NCBI GenBank assembly: GCA_015057955.1 | Contig: SVDE01000001.1 | Span: forward strand, 1-61,721 | Source of the DNA: Lachnospiraceae bacterium | GTDB taxonomy: Bacteria > Bacillota > Clostridia > Lachnospirales > Lachnospiraceae | Reading direction: 5' to 3' | DNA: 61,721 bases | Shown: one piece after another, positions 41,891-50,132 of the stretch | Layout: each line of letters starts with the position of its first letter | How positions within the stretch are numbered: position 1 is the first letter of the stretch | The notes under the pieces: generated by a model | Databases searched by the model: none | The model's input: only the letters and a program-made list of their open reading frames with translations | Told to the model about the DNA's origin: nothing | Translations under genes and position numbers: made by a program

Positions 41891-42876
41891 AACAGCATAT
41901 CTGTGATCTGATCGGATGTTATGCCGCCAAAATAATCTGCAAGTTGGAATTGACTTAGAATGTCAATAAATGTATCCTCGTCAAATAATGCTCCTTCAAG
42001 AGCGCTGCAGATATCATCAACCGGCTTTCTTGCCATAAAATCCCCGAAAAAAGAAATAGAACTTACATGATTGCCTGAAAGTGAAAGCGCGATCTCTATT
42101 GTGCCGCCCGGGAAACGGCGCTTTATATGAAGGCCGGCATCCGGAGACCTTCCGTAATTCCATTCAGGAGTATCGTATTTTGACTCCTTCAGAAGCAGGA
42201 CTGCTTTAAGCTCATCTTCATCAAGCTTTCCTGTGACATAGTTTTCATTGGAAAGCTCTTTTTTTATGTGCCCCCAGAATTCGGGCAGTTCCATGTCATC
42301 CTTAAGCATCTGACGTATATTACATATGCGGCTGCGCACCGACTTCATACCTTTACCTGTGAATTTCTCCGGATCGACATTAAGAGCCGACTGGACGGCT
42401 GACAGATCAGAGTCAAAAAGCAGGGTACCGTGGTGAAGGATCCGCCCGCCGATGATCTTCTGAGCTGTTCCGGATAATTTCCTGCCATTTGCCAGAATGT
42501 CATTCTTTCCGCTTGCATATGCAGGGATCCCAAGCTTTATCAGCGCTGCCACAACGGGTCTGGTAAAACGCTCCATTGAAAGCTGTTCGGATGAGTCATA
42601 GTCAGTTATGAAAGAGTAGTTCAGGTTGCCCAGATCGTGATAAACGGCTCCGCCTCCTGTTATCCTGCGGACAACATTAACAGAGTTTTCATTGACCCAT
42701 AAGGTATTGATCTCGGCCTGCGTGACCTGATTGACACCGATCACGATCGTGTTCTGATTCTGCCACAGTATAAGATAGTCTCCGTCTTTGCGGTTCCTCA
42801 GAACATATTCTTCAAATGCCAGATTATAAAACGGGTCGGTACAGCCGGTTTCCAGATAAAACAGATTCTTGGACAT
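41872..42876 (-). CDS. lplA: lipoate-protein ligase
   Basis: A 334-aa lipoate ligase. The lipoyl-adenylate signature RRITGGGAVYHDLGN spans residues 70-84, preceded by LWQNQNTIVIGVNQ, and KNDILANGRKLSGTAQ supplies the catalytic lysine region. The C-terminal domain is present, so it should activate free lipoate with ATP and transfer it to E2 lysine. The likely client is the E2 at 57466, whose lipoyl domain has K43. It lies 27 nt downstream of the sigma-54 activator gene on the minus strand, linking lipoylation capacity to the regulon. No strong RBS is visible. Confidence 0.92.
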   Translation of the reverse strand: MSKNLFYLETGCTDPFYNLAFEEYVLRNRKDGDYLILWQNQNTIVIGVNQVTQAEINTLWVNENSVNVVRRITGGGAVYHDLGNLNYSFITDYDSSEQLSMERFTRPVVAALIKLGIPAYASGKNDILANGRKLSGTAQKIIGGRILHHGTLLFDSDLSAVQSALNVDPEKFTGKGMKSVRSRICNIRQMLKDDMELPEFWGHIKKELSNENYVTGKLDEDELKAVLLLKESKYDTPEWNYGRSPDAGLHIKRRFPGGTIEIALSLSGNHVSSISFFGDFMARKPVDDICSALEGALFDEDTFIDILSQFQLADYFGGITSDQITDMLFYSSST

Positions 42877-42903
42877 TTTTAACTGAAAATATAGGAGGAG
42901 GCG

Positions 42904-44505
42904 TTAAGCCTCCTCGCCTTTAATGGTTAAACCATATTGTTTAAGTTTCCTTGATATCGTTGACGTATCAACTCCAAGCAGCAGGCTGGCTTCTTTCATG
43001 CTTGATACTTTCTGCATCGTGCTCTTGAGAAGGTCCCTCTCACACTTTGCAACGGCTTCGCCCAAAGTAAGCTCTCCTGCGGTTTCATTCGTGTCAGAGA
43101 CAGACACAGGGCTGAGATCTTCAGGGTCTTCCTCTATATCCAGAATACCTTTAAGAAGAGAGTTGTCGACATACGGGAAATCTGAACAGCATACAACGAG
43201 ATACTCCATGATGTTACGCAGTTCACGTATATTTCCGGGCCAGGAATAACTGGTCAGTAGCTCCAGGTTTTCATCGGTCATGCTGAAGCTGCGGTGATAC
43301 TGCTCTGAGAACATTCTGATGAAATGATCGCACAGCAGTGCTATGTCGTCCTGTCTTTCCCTGAGCGGAGGGATGGAGATGGGTATGATATGCAGTCTGT
43401 AATAAAGGTCTTTCCGGAATGTTCCTTCCTGGATCTTAGCTTTAAGGTCGCTGTTTGTAGAAGCTATGACGCGTATGTTAAGTTTGATCGGCCTGGTGCC
43501 GCCCACTCTGGTGACCTCGTTGTTCTGAAGAACACGGAGAAGTTTAGCCTGAGCTTCAAGAGGCATGTCACCGATCTCATCAAGCAATATGGTGCCTTCA
43601 TTTGCAGCTTCGAACAGACCCTTCTTTCCGGAAGTGCTGGCACCTGAAAATGCGCCTTTTTCATAGCCGAAAAGCTCTGACTCGATCAATGTGGCCGGGA
43701 TCGACGAGCAGTTAACCTTGATGAAAGGCTTGTTTTTACGTTTACTGGAATTGTATATGGCATTGGCCACCAGCTCTTTGCCTGTACCGGATTCACCGGT
43801 TATCAGTACCGGCGCATCAGTATCACTGACTTTTTCAACCAGATATTGGATCTGCTTCATCTGCGGGGAGGATCCGATCATAGGGTCTTCTCCGGCGATC
43901 ATTTTCGCTGAATCATATACTTTTACAGCTGATCCCATCTGGTGTATGGAACGCAGCGACGAGACAAACGAGTTGAAATGGTCCCTCAGATCTGAAAATG
44001 AAGACAGGCTTCGGTCCGTGGAGACAACATAAAGGATCTTTCCTTCCGCATCAAAAATGGGGAAACCGACTGCTATGCTCGGTCTTTCGTTATTCGGAAG
44101 GAAAGCAAGCCTCATGATGCGTCTTTTATCTCTTATGACTTCCGAGACTATCGGATTGGTAAAATACCTGCCGGAAGCAACAAGCGAGGATAAAGGACTG
44201 CCGATCAGTTCGTGGCGGCTGATATTAAAGCTATGTTCAAAGGACGGATTTACATAGAGTATTGTCTGATCGCTGTCAGTTATCATGACATTTTCATCCA
44301 GATGATCGACTACGATCTGATAATTGATACTGGCAGTAGTGACGATATGTATCTGCTCTTTGGCTCTTTGTAATTCGGGCAGTAAGTCGTCTTTGGAAAC
44401 AGTATCACCGGAATTAAGCCGGTCCATGATAACAGAAATGCTGTTTCCAATATCCTGCATTATCTCTCTGTCTGTCCGGAAAGAATCCTTAGTGTTTTTC
44501 TGCAT
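42904..44505 (-). CDS. sigma-54-dependent transcriptional activator with PAS sensor
   Basis: A 533-aa enhancer-binding protein. Residues 1-60 are helical, and 60-165 form a PAS domain (LDENVMITDSDQTILYVNPSFEHSFNISRHELIG). The AAA+ domain spans about 205-440, with Walker A GESGTGKE at 237-244, Walker B GTILLDEIGDM, and the sigma-54 contact loop GAFSGA at 284-289 (Ser for the usual Thr). A Fis-type HTH closes the protein (MKEASLLLGVDTSTISRKLKQYGL). The start at 44505 has AAGAGAG upstream. It has no receiver domain, so it probably senses a small molecule directly through the PAS domain. It is the obvious activator for the six -24/-12 promoters here. Confidence 0.93.
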   Translation of the reverse strand: MQKNTKDSFRTDREIMQDIGNSISVIMDRLNSGDTVSKDDLLPELQRAKEQIHIVTTASINYQIVVDHLDENVMITDSDQTILYVNPSFEHSFNISRHELIGSPLSSLVASGRYFTNPIVSEVIRDKRRIMRLAFLPNNERPSIAVGFPIFDAEGKILYVVSTDRSLSSFSDLRDHFNSFVSSLRSIHQMGSAVKVYDSAKMIAGEDPMIGSSPQMKQIQYLVEKVSDTDAPVLITGESGTGKELVANAIYNSSKRKNKPFIKVNCSSIPATLIESELFGYEKGAFSGASTSGKKGLFEAANEGTILLDEIGDMPLEAQAKLLRVLQNNEVTRVGGTRPIKLNIRVIASTNSDLKAKIQEGTFRKDLYYRLHIIPISIPPLRERQDDIALLCDHFIRMFSEQYHRSFSMTDENLELLTSYSWPGNIRELRNIMEYLVVCCSDFPYVDNSLLKGILDIEEDPEDLSPVSVSDTNETAGELTLGEAVAKCERDLLKSTMQKVSSMKEASLLLGVDTSTISRKLKQYGLTIKGEEA

Positions 44506-44555
44506 GATACTCTCTTTATAAAACAAAACTATATCCTGACGGAATTAACATAAAG

Positions 44556-44584
44556 ATTATAGAACATAATATTTGATCATTCAA
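44556..44584 (-). promoter_or_regulatory. sigma-70 promoter for the sigma-54 activator gene
   Basis: On the minus strand TTGAAT (44579-44584) is 17 bp from a perfect TATAAT (44556-44561). The activator can therefore be made by the housekeeping polymerase while its target promoters need RpoN. Confidence 0.72.
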
Positions 44585-44624
44585 GTTTAATACTTTTTTA
44601 CATTTGTTAAAAAAGGCACGGAAG

Positions 44625-44640
44625 TGGCATGGAAATTGCA
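44625..44640 (+). promoter_or_regulatory. sigma-54 promoter for the VOC-SDR-SDR operon
   Basis: TGGCATGGAAATTGCA matches TGGCAYG-N4-TTGCA and lies 51 bp before the start codon, back to back with the activator's own promoter. Confidence 0.87.
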
Positions 44641-44690
44641 TCAAAGATAACCGGAATGTACAAAAATCTGAACAGGGGAGGATTGCTGCA

Positions 44691-45686
44691 ATGACGGGAG
44701 CAGAATTAGCAGAACGCTGCAAAAAACGTGATTTTGACCGCATCACTGTTGTAACAAAAGATATATTCAAACGCATGGCAAACATGCAGAAAGTGCAGAA
44801 GGACATACCGGGAAGGATCTGCACATGTTCTGACGAATGCACTCCGCTTACAGACGCAGACGGTCAGCCTTTACATTATTCACAGAGGCAGGCGTCATAC
44901 TATTATGCAAATACTGAGATCTGTTTTGTAGAGCCGATAGAAGGCGAAACTATATACAAACAGTTCCTTGACAGATACGGCGAAGGCATCTGCTGCATCA
45001 GGGAACGCGTAATGCCTGAGATGATCGCAAGGCTTGAGACACATTTCACGGATAAAGGATTTAAACCTGTTCAGAAGATGGAGAAGGATGGGGTCAAAGC
45101 ATTCTGGATCGATCTTACAAAAGAATTGGGAATAGTTTTTGAAGTCATTTCCGGGGATACAGATCCGGAGCCGGCCATAAGAAGCGACATGCGCATCGCC
45201 CAGATCAATATCTCGACTCCGCATGTGCAGAAGACTATCGAATTCATCACAGAACTGCTTGAAATCGGACCGTGGGAGGTAGGCAAGCAGTGCAATGCAG
45301 TGGCACATGATACGGCATTTACGGTTGACGGAGTCCTTAAAGATCAGGAATTTGCTTTCCTTCTTGCTATTCTGGTCTGCGGCAATATCGAATGGGAAGT
45401 GATCGAACCTGTTGAAGGAAAACTGATCTATTCAGACTTTATTGAGAAGAGAGGCATCGGATTCCATCATATTCTTCAGGAGATCCCGTCAGGTAAATGG
45501 GCAAAACGCCTGGAAACTTATGCGCAGGACGGGATCAAACTTAACTGCAAAGGCGGCCTCGGACCTGTTGAATGGTGTTACATGGATACTGAAAAAGAGC
45601 TTGGCTTCTTTGTGGAACTGCGCACAGACGCAGTAATGGATAAACTTCCGGAAGGATATCTGCAGTACTTTTACCCTGCAGACTGA
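44691..45686 (+). CDS. two-domain VOC-like protein
   Basis: A 331-aa protein built from two VOC-like modules. The first half contains RDFDRITVVTKDIFKRMANMQKV and ELGIVFEVISG. The second contains RIAQINISTPHVQKTIEFITELLEIGPW, GIGFHHILQEIP and ELGFFVELRTD. These are the beta-strand and metal-ligand (His, Glu) positions of methylmalonyl-CoA-epimerase-like proteins. GGGGAGG is about 8 nt before the ATG at 44691; the longer reading runs through the sigma-54 promoter. It is the first gene of the operon with two SDRs and probably acts on the same substrate series, perhaps as an epimerase or isomerase on an alpha-hydroxyketone. Function not established. Confidence 0.75.
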   Translation: MTGAELAERCKKRDFDRITVVTKDIFKRMANMQKVQKDIPGRICTCSDECTPLTDADGQPLHYSQRQASYYYANTEICFVEPIEGETIYKQFLDRYGEGICCIRERVMPEMIARLETHFTDKGFKPVQKMEKDGVKAFWIDLTKELGIVFEVISGDTDPEPAIRSDMRIAQINISTPHVQKTIEFITELLEIGPWEVGKQCNAVAHDTAFTVDGVLKDQEFAFLLAILVCGNIEWEVIEPVEGKLIYSDFIEKRGIGFHHILQEIPSGKWAKRLETYAQDGIKLNCKGGLGPVEWCYMDTEKELGFFVELRTDAVMDKLPEGYLQYFYPAD

Positions 45687-45714
45687 GCATATTATTTTTA
45701 TCAGGAGGAAAAAT

Positions 45715-46545
45715 ATGGAAATCAAAATTTTTGAGAAGTTCCGTCTGGACGGCAAGACCGCTGTAGTTACAGGCGGAGCCGGCAACATCGGATATCACAC
45801 CGGTATGACATTTGCCCAGGCAGGAGCAAAGATCGCAATAGTTGATCTGCCCGTATGTCTTGAGCGTTCACAGGCTATAGCCAAAGAATTTGAAGAGGCT
45901 TATGGCGTTAAATGTGCCGGCTACGGCTGCGATCTTACAGATGCAGAGGCTGTTAAGGAGATGTTCGACCAAATCGAAAAAGATCTCGGCAGTGTTGATA
46001 TAGTACACAATAACGCCGGAGTAGGCGGAGCACTTGCTCCCGATATAGAAGAGTGGGATCCCGAGCACAACATGCCTCATCTGGATCACTGGAAGCAGGT
46101 TCTTGACATTAACCTTGTAAGCCAGTATATCGTTGCGACTACTGCTGCAAGAGTCATGATCCGTGAAGGCCATGGCGGAAGCATCGTCAATACAGCTTCC
46201 ATGGCAGGCCACATCATTAACCAGGCTCCCATGTTCCAGACACTGGATGATTCTTCCTATGGAGTATCAAAGGCCGGAGTCCTTTATTTCACACGTCATT
46301 TCGCATCACAGGTGATCAAGTACGGTATCAGAGTTAATTCCGTATCACCCGGATACTGCTACAGCCCGAACCTTCATGACGGCCTTTCAGCAGAGATCAT
46401 GGATGCTTATACAAAGACACAGCCAATCATGCGCATGCTGAATGTAGATGAACTCATGGGCGCTTTCCTTTATCTGGCAAGCGATGCTTCATCTTACATG
46501 GTAGGACAGGATATCCTGGTCGATGGAGGACATACGATCTGGTAA
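45715..46545 (+). CDS. SDR oxidoreductase, paralogue of the SDR at 21963
   Basis: A 276-aa classical SDR. The cofactor loop is VTGGAGNIGYHTG, the Asp of IAIVDLPVC points to NAD, and NNAGVGGALAPDIEEW follows. The catalytic residues are Ser of VNTASMAGH and Tyr/Lys of SSYGVSKAGVLYF. It ends LVDGGHTIW. The match to the SDR at 21963-22808 runs the full length, including the unusual DIEEWD and QAPMFQTLDDSSYG segments. AGGAGG precedes the start. It probably oxidises or reduces a ring hydroxyl in the sigma-54 regulon, with the partner SDR directly downstream. Confidence 0.88.
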   Translation: MEIKIFEKFRLDGKTAVVTGGAGNIGYHTGMTFAQAGAKIAIVDLPVCLERSQAIAKEFEEAYGVKCAGYGCDLTDAEAVKEMFDQIEKDLGSVDIVHNNAGVGGALAPDIEEWDPEHNMPHLDHWKQVLDINLVSQYIVATTAARVMIREGHGGSIVNTASMAGHIINQAPMFQTLDDSSYGVSKAGVLYFTRHFASQVIKYGIRVNSVSPGYCYSPNLHDGLSAEIMDAYTKTQPIMRMLNVDELMGAFLYLASDASSYMVGQDILVDGGHTIW

Positions 46546-46566
46546 AAGATAGAAAGGAGTAAAGAA

Positions 46567-47343
46567 ATGTTTGATCTACATGGATGTGTTGCAGTAGTTA
46601 CAGGCGGATCAGCGGGCATCGGAAGAGGCATGGCGATCGCTCTCGCAAGGCAGGGAGCAGACCTGGCTATTATCGCAAGAAGACCTGATAAGGTTGCTGC
46701 TACAGCTAAAGAGATAGAGTCTCTGGGAGTACGCTGCCTTCCAATTGCTTGCGATGTTACAAGCGAAGAAAGCGTTATTGCTGCAAGGGAAACAGTATTA
46801 AAAGAATACGGACACATTGAAATTCTTATAAATAATGCAGGTACAGGCGGACCTCCCGTTCCGACAGTTGAAATGGAACAGGCACATTTTGAAAAGCTTG
46901 TTAATCTGGATCTGAACGCGGCATTCCGCACTCTCAGGATATTTGCAAAGCCCATGATCGAAGCGGGATACGGAAGAGTCATCAATATCGGTTCCGCAAT
47001 GGGACTGCGCGGAAACATGGACATCCCTCTTGCAGGCTACCATGCAGCGAAGGGCGGCGTGATCAACCTTACCAGAGGAGTTGCATCCGAGTGGGCAAAA
47101 CAGGGCGTTACATGCAACTGCATCTGCCCGGGCACATTCCCTTCAGAGTCAAATGACGAAGAGTTCATCAAGTCACAGGCTGAATTCGTACGCGTCACCA
47201 TACCCATGGGACGTCCCGCGATTCCGACAGATATTGACAGAGTCGGAGAAATGGATGCCGCAATATGCTTCCTTGCTTCCAGAGAAGCTTCATATGTAAC
47301 AGGTGTCATACTTCCTGTCGACGGCGGCTGGACAGCAATATAA
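46567..47343 (+). CDS. SDR oxidoreductase, FabG/gluconate-5-dehydrogenase-like
   Basis: A 258-aa classical SDR. TGGSAGIGRGMAIALARQGADLAIIARRPDK has the TGxxxGIG loop, and the Arg residues after beta-2 favour NADP(H). NNAGTGGPPVP is followed by the catalytic Ser of INIGSAMGL and Tyr/Lys of AGYHAAKGGVINL, and it ends LPVDGGWTAI. It is 21 nt after the paralogous SDR and is followed, 3 nt past its stop, by the next sigma-54 promoter. An NADPH-dependent ring reductase (phloroglucinol-reductase-like) is one possibility because those enzymes are SDRs of this size, but gluconate-type sugar dehydrogenases look equally similar. Confidence 0.87.
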   Translation: MFDLHGCVAVVTGGSAGIGRGMAIALARQGADLAIIARRPDKVAATAKEIESLGVRCLPIACDVTSEESVIAARETVLKEYGHIEILINNAGTGGPPVPTVEMEQAHFEKLVNLDLNAAFRTLRIFAKPMIEAGYGRVINIGSAMGLRGNMDIPLAGYHAAKGGVINLTRGVASEWAKQGVTCNCICPGTFPSESNDEEFIKSQAEFVRVTIPMGRPAIPTDIDRVGEMDAAICFLASREASYVTGVILPVDGGWTAI

Positions 47344-47346
47344 AAG

Positions 47347-47362
47347 TGGCACAAAATTTGCA
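47347..47362 (+). promoter_or_regulatory. sigma-54 promoter for the ring-opening hydrolase operon
   Basis: TGGCACAAAATTTGCA has the invariant GG and GC elements at the right spacing, 52 bp upstream of the crotonase-fold gene and 3 bp after the preceding stop codon. Confidence 0.85.
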
Positions 47363-47414
47363 ACTATATGAATACTTAATATGTTCATAATTTAAATATA
47401 GGAGGATTTTTACT

Positions 47415-48401
47415 ATGGGAAAAATAATGGCGGATTATGTTCATCTTCCGAAGTTTGACGAGTACAAAGAGTGGTTCAAAGACCATTTTGAACTGTACCG
47501 TGAAGATGGCATCCTGCAGGTTACAATGCATACCAACGGCCATGAGATGTGTTGGAGCGGTGCTAACCATCGTGCAATGAGCCAGCTCAGCCACACCATC
47601 GGAGCCGATCCTGAAAATGAAGTCATCATCTGGACCCACAAGGGCGATTACTGGATGAAGGACAAGGATCCGTACGGATGGCAGACATATGCTGAAGAGC
47701 GTTTCGATCATCAGTATGTTGATGACTACAACCTGATCAAGAACATGATCTTCGAGATCAACGTTCCTACTATCGGAGCTATCCCCGGACCCGGATTCCA
47801 TTGGGACAGCGCACTTCTTTGCGATGTGACAATTGCGAGCACAACAGCTAAGTTTGATGACGACCATCTGTTCTTCGGACTTGTTCCCGGAGACGGAATG
47901 TTCCTTCTCATGCAGCAGTTCATGGGCGTTAAGAGAGCTAACTACTATGCAATGACAAGCCGTCAGTGGAATGCTCAGCAGGCTCTTGACTGGGGATGGG
48001 TAAGCGAGCTTACAGAGCCCGGCAAGACACTTGAGAGAGCATGGGAGATCGCCCGTATCATCAAGTCTGTTCCCCGTGAGGCAAGAATGATCTTCTCACA
48101 TCTGTGCAAGAGACCGCTCGAGCGTCTGCTTGTTGATGACCTCAAGGTTCATACCACAGCTGAGCAGTACTCAACAGCTTACCGTCTTGCTCAGGGCGAC
48201 TATGGTAAGAGAGGCAGCCAGGTTGATGAGAAAGACATGTCAGCTATCCATCACTATCGTTTTGATAACGATGATCATAAAGAAGAGCTTCAGGGCCCGA
48301 TACATGATTATCAGACACTTTGGGATCACATCGACCAGTGGATCAAGGATACCAACTACCAGTCACCGGACAAGATCTTCGCAGACGACTATAAAGATTG
48401 A
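47415..48401 (+). CDS. crotonase-superfamily hydrolase resembling 6-oxocamphor hydrolase (beta-diketone hydrolase)
   Basis: A 328-aa crotonase-fold protein. It is unusual in resembling 6-oxocamphor hydrolase, which opens cyclic 1,3-diketones by retro-Claisen hydrolysis, rather than CoA-dependent hydratases. Shared features recalled by eye are ILQVTMHTNGHEMCW, a PENEVIIWT strand, INVPTIGAIPGPGFHW, KFDDDHLFFGLVPGDG and QALDWGWVSEL. H129, H151 and D160 fall at the positions of that enzyme's catalytic His122, His145 and Asp154. The C-terminus is about 70 aa longer and His/Asp-rich. AGGAGG precedes the start. The BKACE-type enzyme and an SDR follow, which fits cleavage of a cyclic 1,3-diketone to a 5-oxo acid. 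An enoyl-CoA hydratase role is the alternative. Confidence 0.75.
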   Translation: MGKIMADYVHLPKFDEYKEWFKDHFELYREDGILQVTMHTNGHEMCWSGANHRAMSQLSHTIGADPENEVIIWTHKGDYWMKDKDPYGWQTYAEERFDHQYVDDYNLIKNMIFEINVPTIGAIPGPGFHWDSALLCDVTIASTTAKFDDDHLFFGLVPGDGMFLLMQQFMGVKRANYYAMTSRQWNAQQALDWGWVSELTEPGKTLERAWEIARIIKSVPREARMIFSHLCKRPLERLLVDDLKVHTTAEQYSTAYRLAQGDYGKRGSQVDEKDMSAIHHYRFDNDDHKEELQGPIHDYQTLWDHIDQWIKDTNYQSPDKIFADDYKD

Positions 48402-48409
48402 GGTAAATA

Positions 48410-49252
48410 ATGAGCAAAACAATTATCACAGCTGCTCTTACAGGAGCAGTTACACCTAAGGAAAAGAACCCGTATATTCCGCTTTATCCGGAAGAGATCG
48501 CTAAGGACGCTTATGCATGCTGGAAAGCAGGCGCTGCCATCGTTCATATCCATACCCGTCATGAAGATGGCAAGGGAGCCATGAACACAGCTGCTTTCGC
48601 GGAGATCAAGGAGCGTATACGCGCATACGAGGATTGTGATGTTATCCTTAACTTCACATCATCAGGCGCATCAGCTGAGCATCCGGCTACAGATGAGGAG
48701 CGTTATCGCCATCATCAGACAGTAGACGGTATCGAAATGGGATCATATGACGCAGGTTCATTCAACTGGCTTCCGGGCGTATTCATGAACTCACCTTCAT
48801 TCCTTGAGGCTCTTGGTAAAGTCTACAAGGAGAGAGGGATCAAGCCTGAATTTGAGATCTTCGATGCAGGTATGCTCGGAATAGTCAATTACTATACCAA
48901 GCAGGGCATCCTGGACACTCCGGGACATTATTGCTTCTGCCTTGGCGTACTGGGCGGCATGGATGCAACAGTTGAGAACCTTGTATATCTTAAGAACCAC
49001 ATTCCCGAGGGATCAACCTGGTCAGCATTCGGTGTAGGAAGAAATCACATGCCCATCATGTACGCAACTCTGGCTCTGGGCGGAAATATCCGTGTCGGCC
49101 TTGAGGACAACGTATACATGAGCAAGGGTGTTCCCGCATCCAACGTTGGACTTGTTGAGAGAGCTGTTAAGGCAGTTAAGCTGTTCGGAAATGAACCGGC
49201 CACTCCTGCAGAGGCTCGTGAGATCCTTGGCATCAAGCCGCTGGTCCGTTAA
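48410..49252 (+). CDS. BKACE-family beta-keto acid cleavage enzyme (DUF849), triacetate-lyase/Kce-like
   Basis: A 280-aa TIM-barrel zinc enzyme. VHIHTRHEDG places the metal ligands at H46 and H48, the same positions as in 3-keto-5-aminohexanoate cleavage enzyme, and GLEDN gives the third ligand E232. The SSGASAE loop and NFTSSG strand are also family features. BKACE enzymes transfer the acetoacetate part of a beta-keto acid using acetyl-CoA, giving acetoacetate plus a new acyl-CoA; one member, triacetate acetoacetate-lyase, acts in clostridial phloroglucinol fermentation. It starts 8 nt after the crotonase-fold gene. The lysine-fermentation genes that accompany Kce are absent here, so a 3,5-dioxo acid is the better guess. 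Confidence 0.87.
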   Translation: MSKTIITAALTGAVTPKEKNPYIPLYPEEIAKDAYACWKAGAAIVHIHTRHEDGKGAMNTAAFAEIKERIRAYEDCDVILNFTSSGASAEHPATDEERYRHHQTVDGIEMGSYDAGSFNWLPGVFMNSPSFLEALGKVYKERGIKPEFEIFDAGMLGIVNYYTKQGILDTPGHYCFCLGVLGGMDATVENLVYLKNHIPEGSTWSAFGVGRNHMPIMYATLALGGNIRVGLEDNVYMSKGVPASNVGLVERAVKAVKLFGNEPATPAEAREILGIKPLVR

Positions 49253-49295
49253 GAATTATTGATCAGTCATTAATAATAGAAAGGAAGTTATTAAA

Positions 49296-50066
49296 ATGGT
49301 AATGAATCTTTTTGATCTTACAGGCAGAAATGCACTTGTAGTTGGCGGACATGGCGGAATCGGCCGTGCTATCGCTGAGGCTTTTGCTGATTACGGCGCA
49401 GACGTTTCGATCGCAAGCCGTAACATGGAGAAACTCCTTGAAGCAAAAGAATACATCAAAGAGAAATATGGCAAGGACGTTACTGTTTATCAGGTAGACG
49501 CTTCAAGCGAAGAGAGCATCAAGGCTCTTTATGATCAGGTTATCGCTGACAAGGGCAGGATCCACATCCTTGCTAACTCTCAGGGACTTAACCTCAAGAA
49601 CGAGCTGTGGAACACCAGATATGAAGACATGATCAAAATGCTTCAGGTCAATACAGTTGGTATCGCAATGCTCATGAAGTATTTCGGAAAACACATGAAG
49701 GATAACGGATATGGCAAGATCATCAACGTTTCCTCAACACGCGGATCACGTGCTTGCCTTGGCGGAAACGCAAGCTACTGCACAACCAAGGGCGGACTTG
49801 ACATGCTCACAAGGACTGCAGCATGCGACCTTGGACCGGAAGTTCGCTGCAACTGCATAGGACCTACCAACACAGTTACTCCTATGATGGAGAAACTTAT
49901 TGAAGAGCATCCCGAGATCCTTCATCTGGGCGATGACAAGCCTCTTCAGAGGATCGGAACTCCTGAAGACTGCATGGGACCCGCTATATTCCTTGCATCT
50001 GCTGCTTCTGATTTCGTTACAGGACAGATCCTGTATGCTGACGGCGGAATGACCGCTATCGGCTGA
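49296..50066 (+). CDS. SDR oxidoreductase downstream of BKACE
   Basis: A 256-aa SDR. Its cofactor loop is VVGGHGGIGRAIA, with VG in place of TG at the start of the motif. The catalytic Ser is in NVSSTRGSRA and the Tyr/Lys in ASYCTTKGGLDML, and it ends LYADGGMTAIG. NSQGLNLK replaces the common NNAG. AAGGAAG precedes the ATG by 8 nt. Placed after the hydrolase and BKACE genes and before a terminator, it fits oxidation of a 3-hydroxy-5-oxo acid to the 3,5-dioxo acid that BKACE needs, as in the phloroglucinol pathway. That assignment is inference from order. Confidence 0.86.
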   Translation: MVMNLFDLTGRNALVVGGHGGIGRAIAEAFADYGADVSIASRNMEKLLEAKEYIKEKYGKDVTVYQVDASSEESIKALYDQVIADKGRIHILANSQGLNLKNELWNTRYEDMIKMLQVNTVGIAMLMKYFGKHMKDNGYGKIINVSSTRGSRACLGGNASYCTTKGGLDMLTRTAACDLGPEVRCNCIGPTNTVTPMMEKLIEEHPEILHLGDDKPLQRIGTPEDCMGPAIFLASAASDFVTGQILYADGGMTAIG

Positions 50067-50078
50067 TATTTAAAAGCC

Positions 50079-50109
50079 GGCGCAGGGGCTTTATGCTCCT
50101 GCGCCTTTT
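50079..50109 (+). terminator. rho-independent terminator between the SDR and butyrate kinase genes
   Basis: The stem GGCGCAGG-GGC / GCTCCTGCGCC with a 5-nt loop is followed by TTTT. Buk follows 24 nt later, so some read-through or a separate promoter is required for it. Confidence 0.72.
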
Positions 50110-50132
50110 CTGACATTGAAGAGGGAAAATAT

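Noticed and set aside
48410-49252. Lysine fermentation, because BKACE is similar to Kce
   Set aside because: No lysine aminomutases, 3,5-diaminohexanoate dehydrogenase or 3-aminobutyryl-CoA ammonia lyase are encoded nearby.
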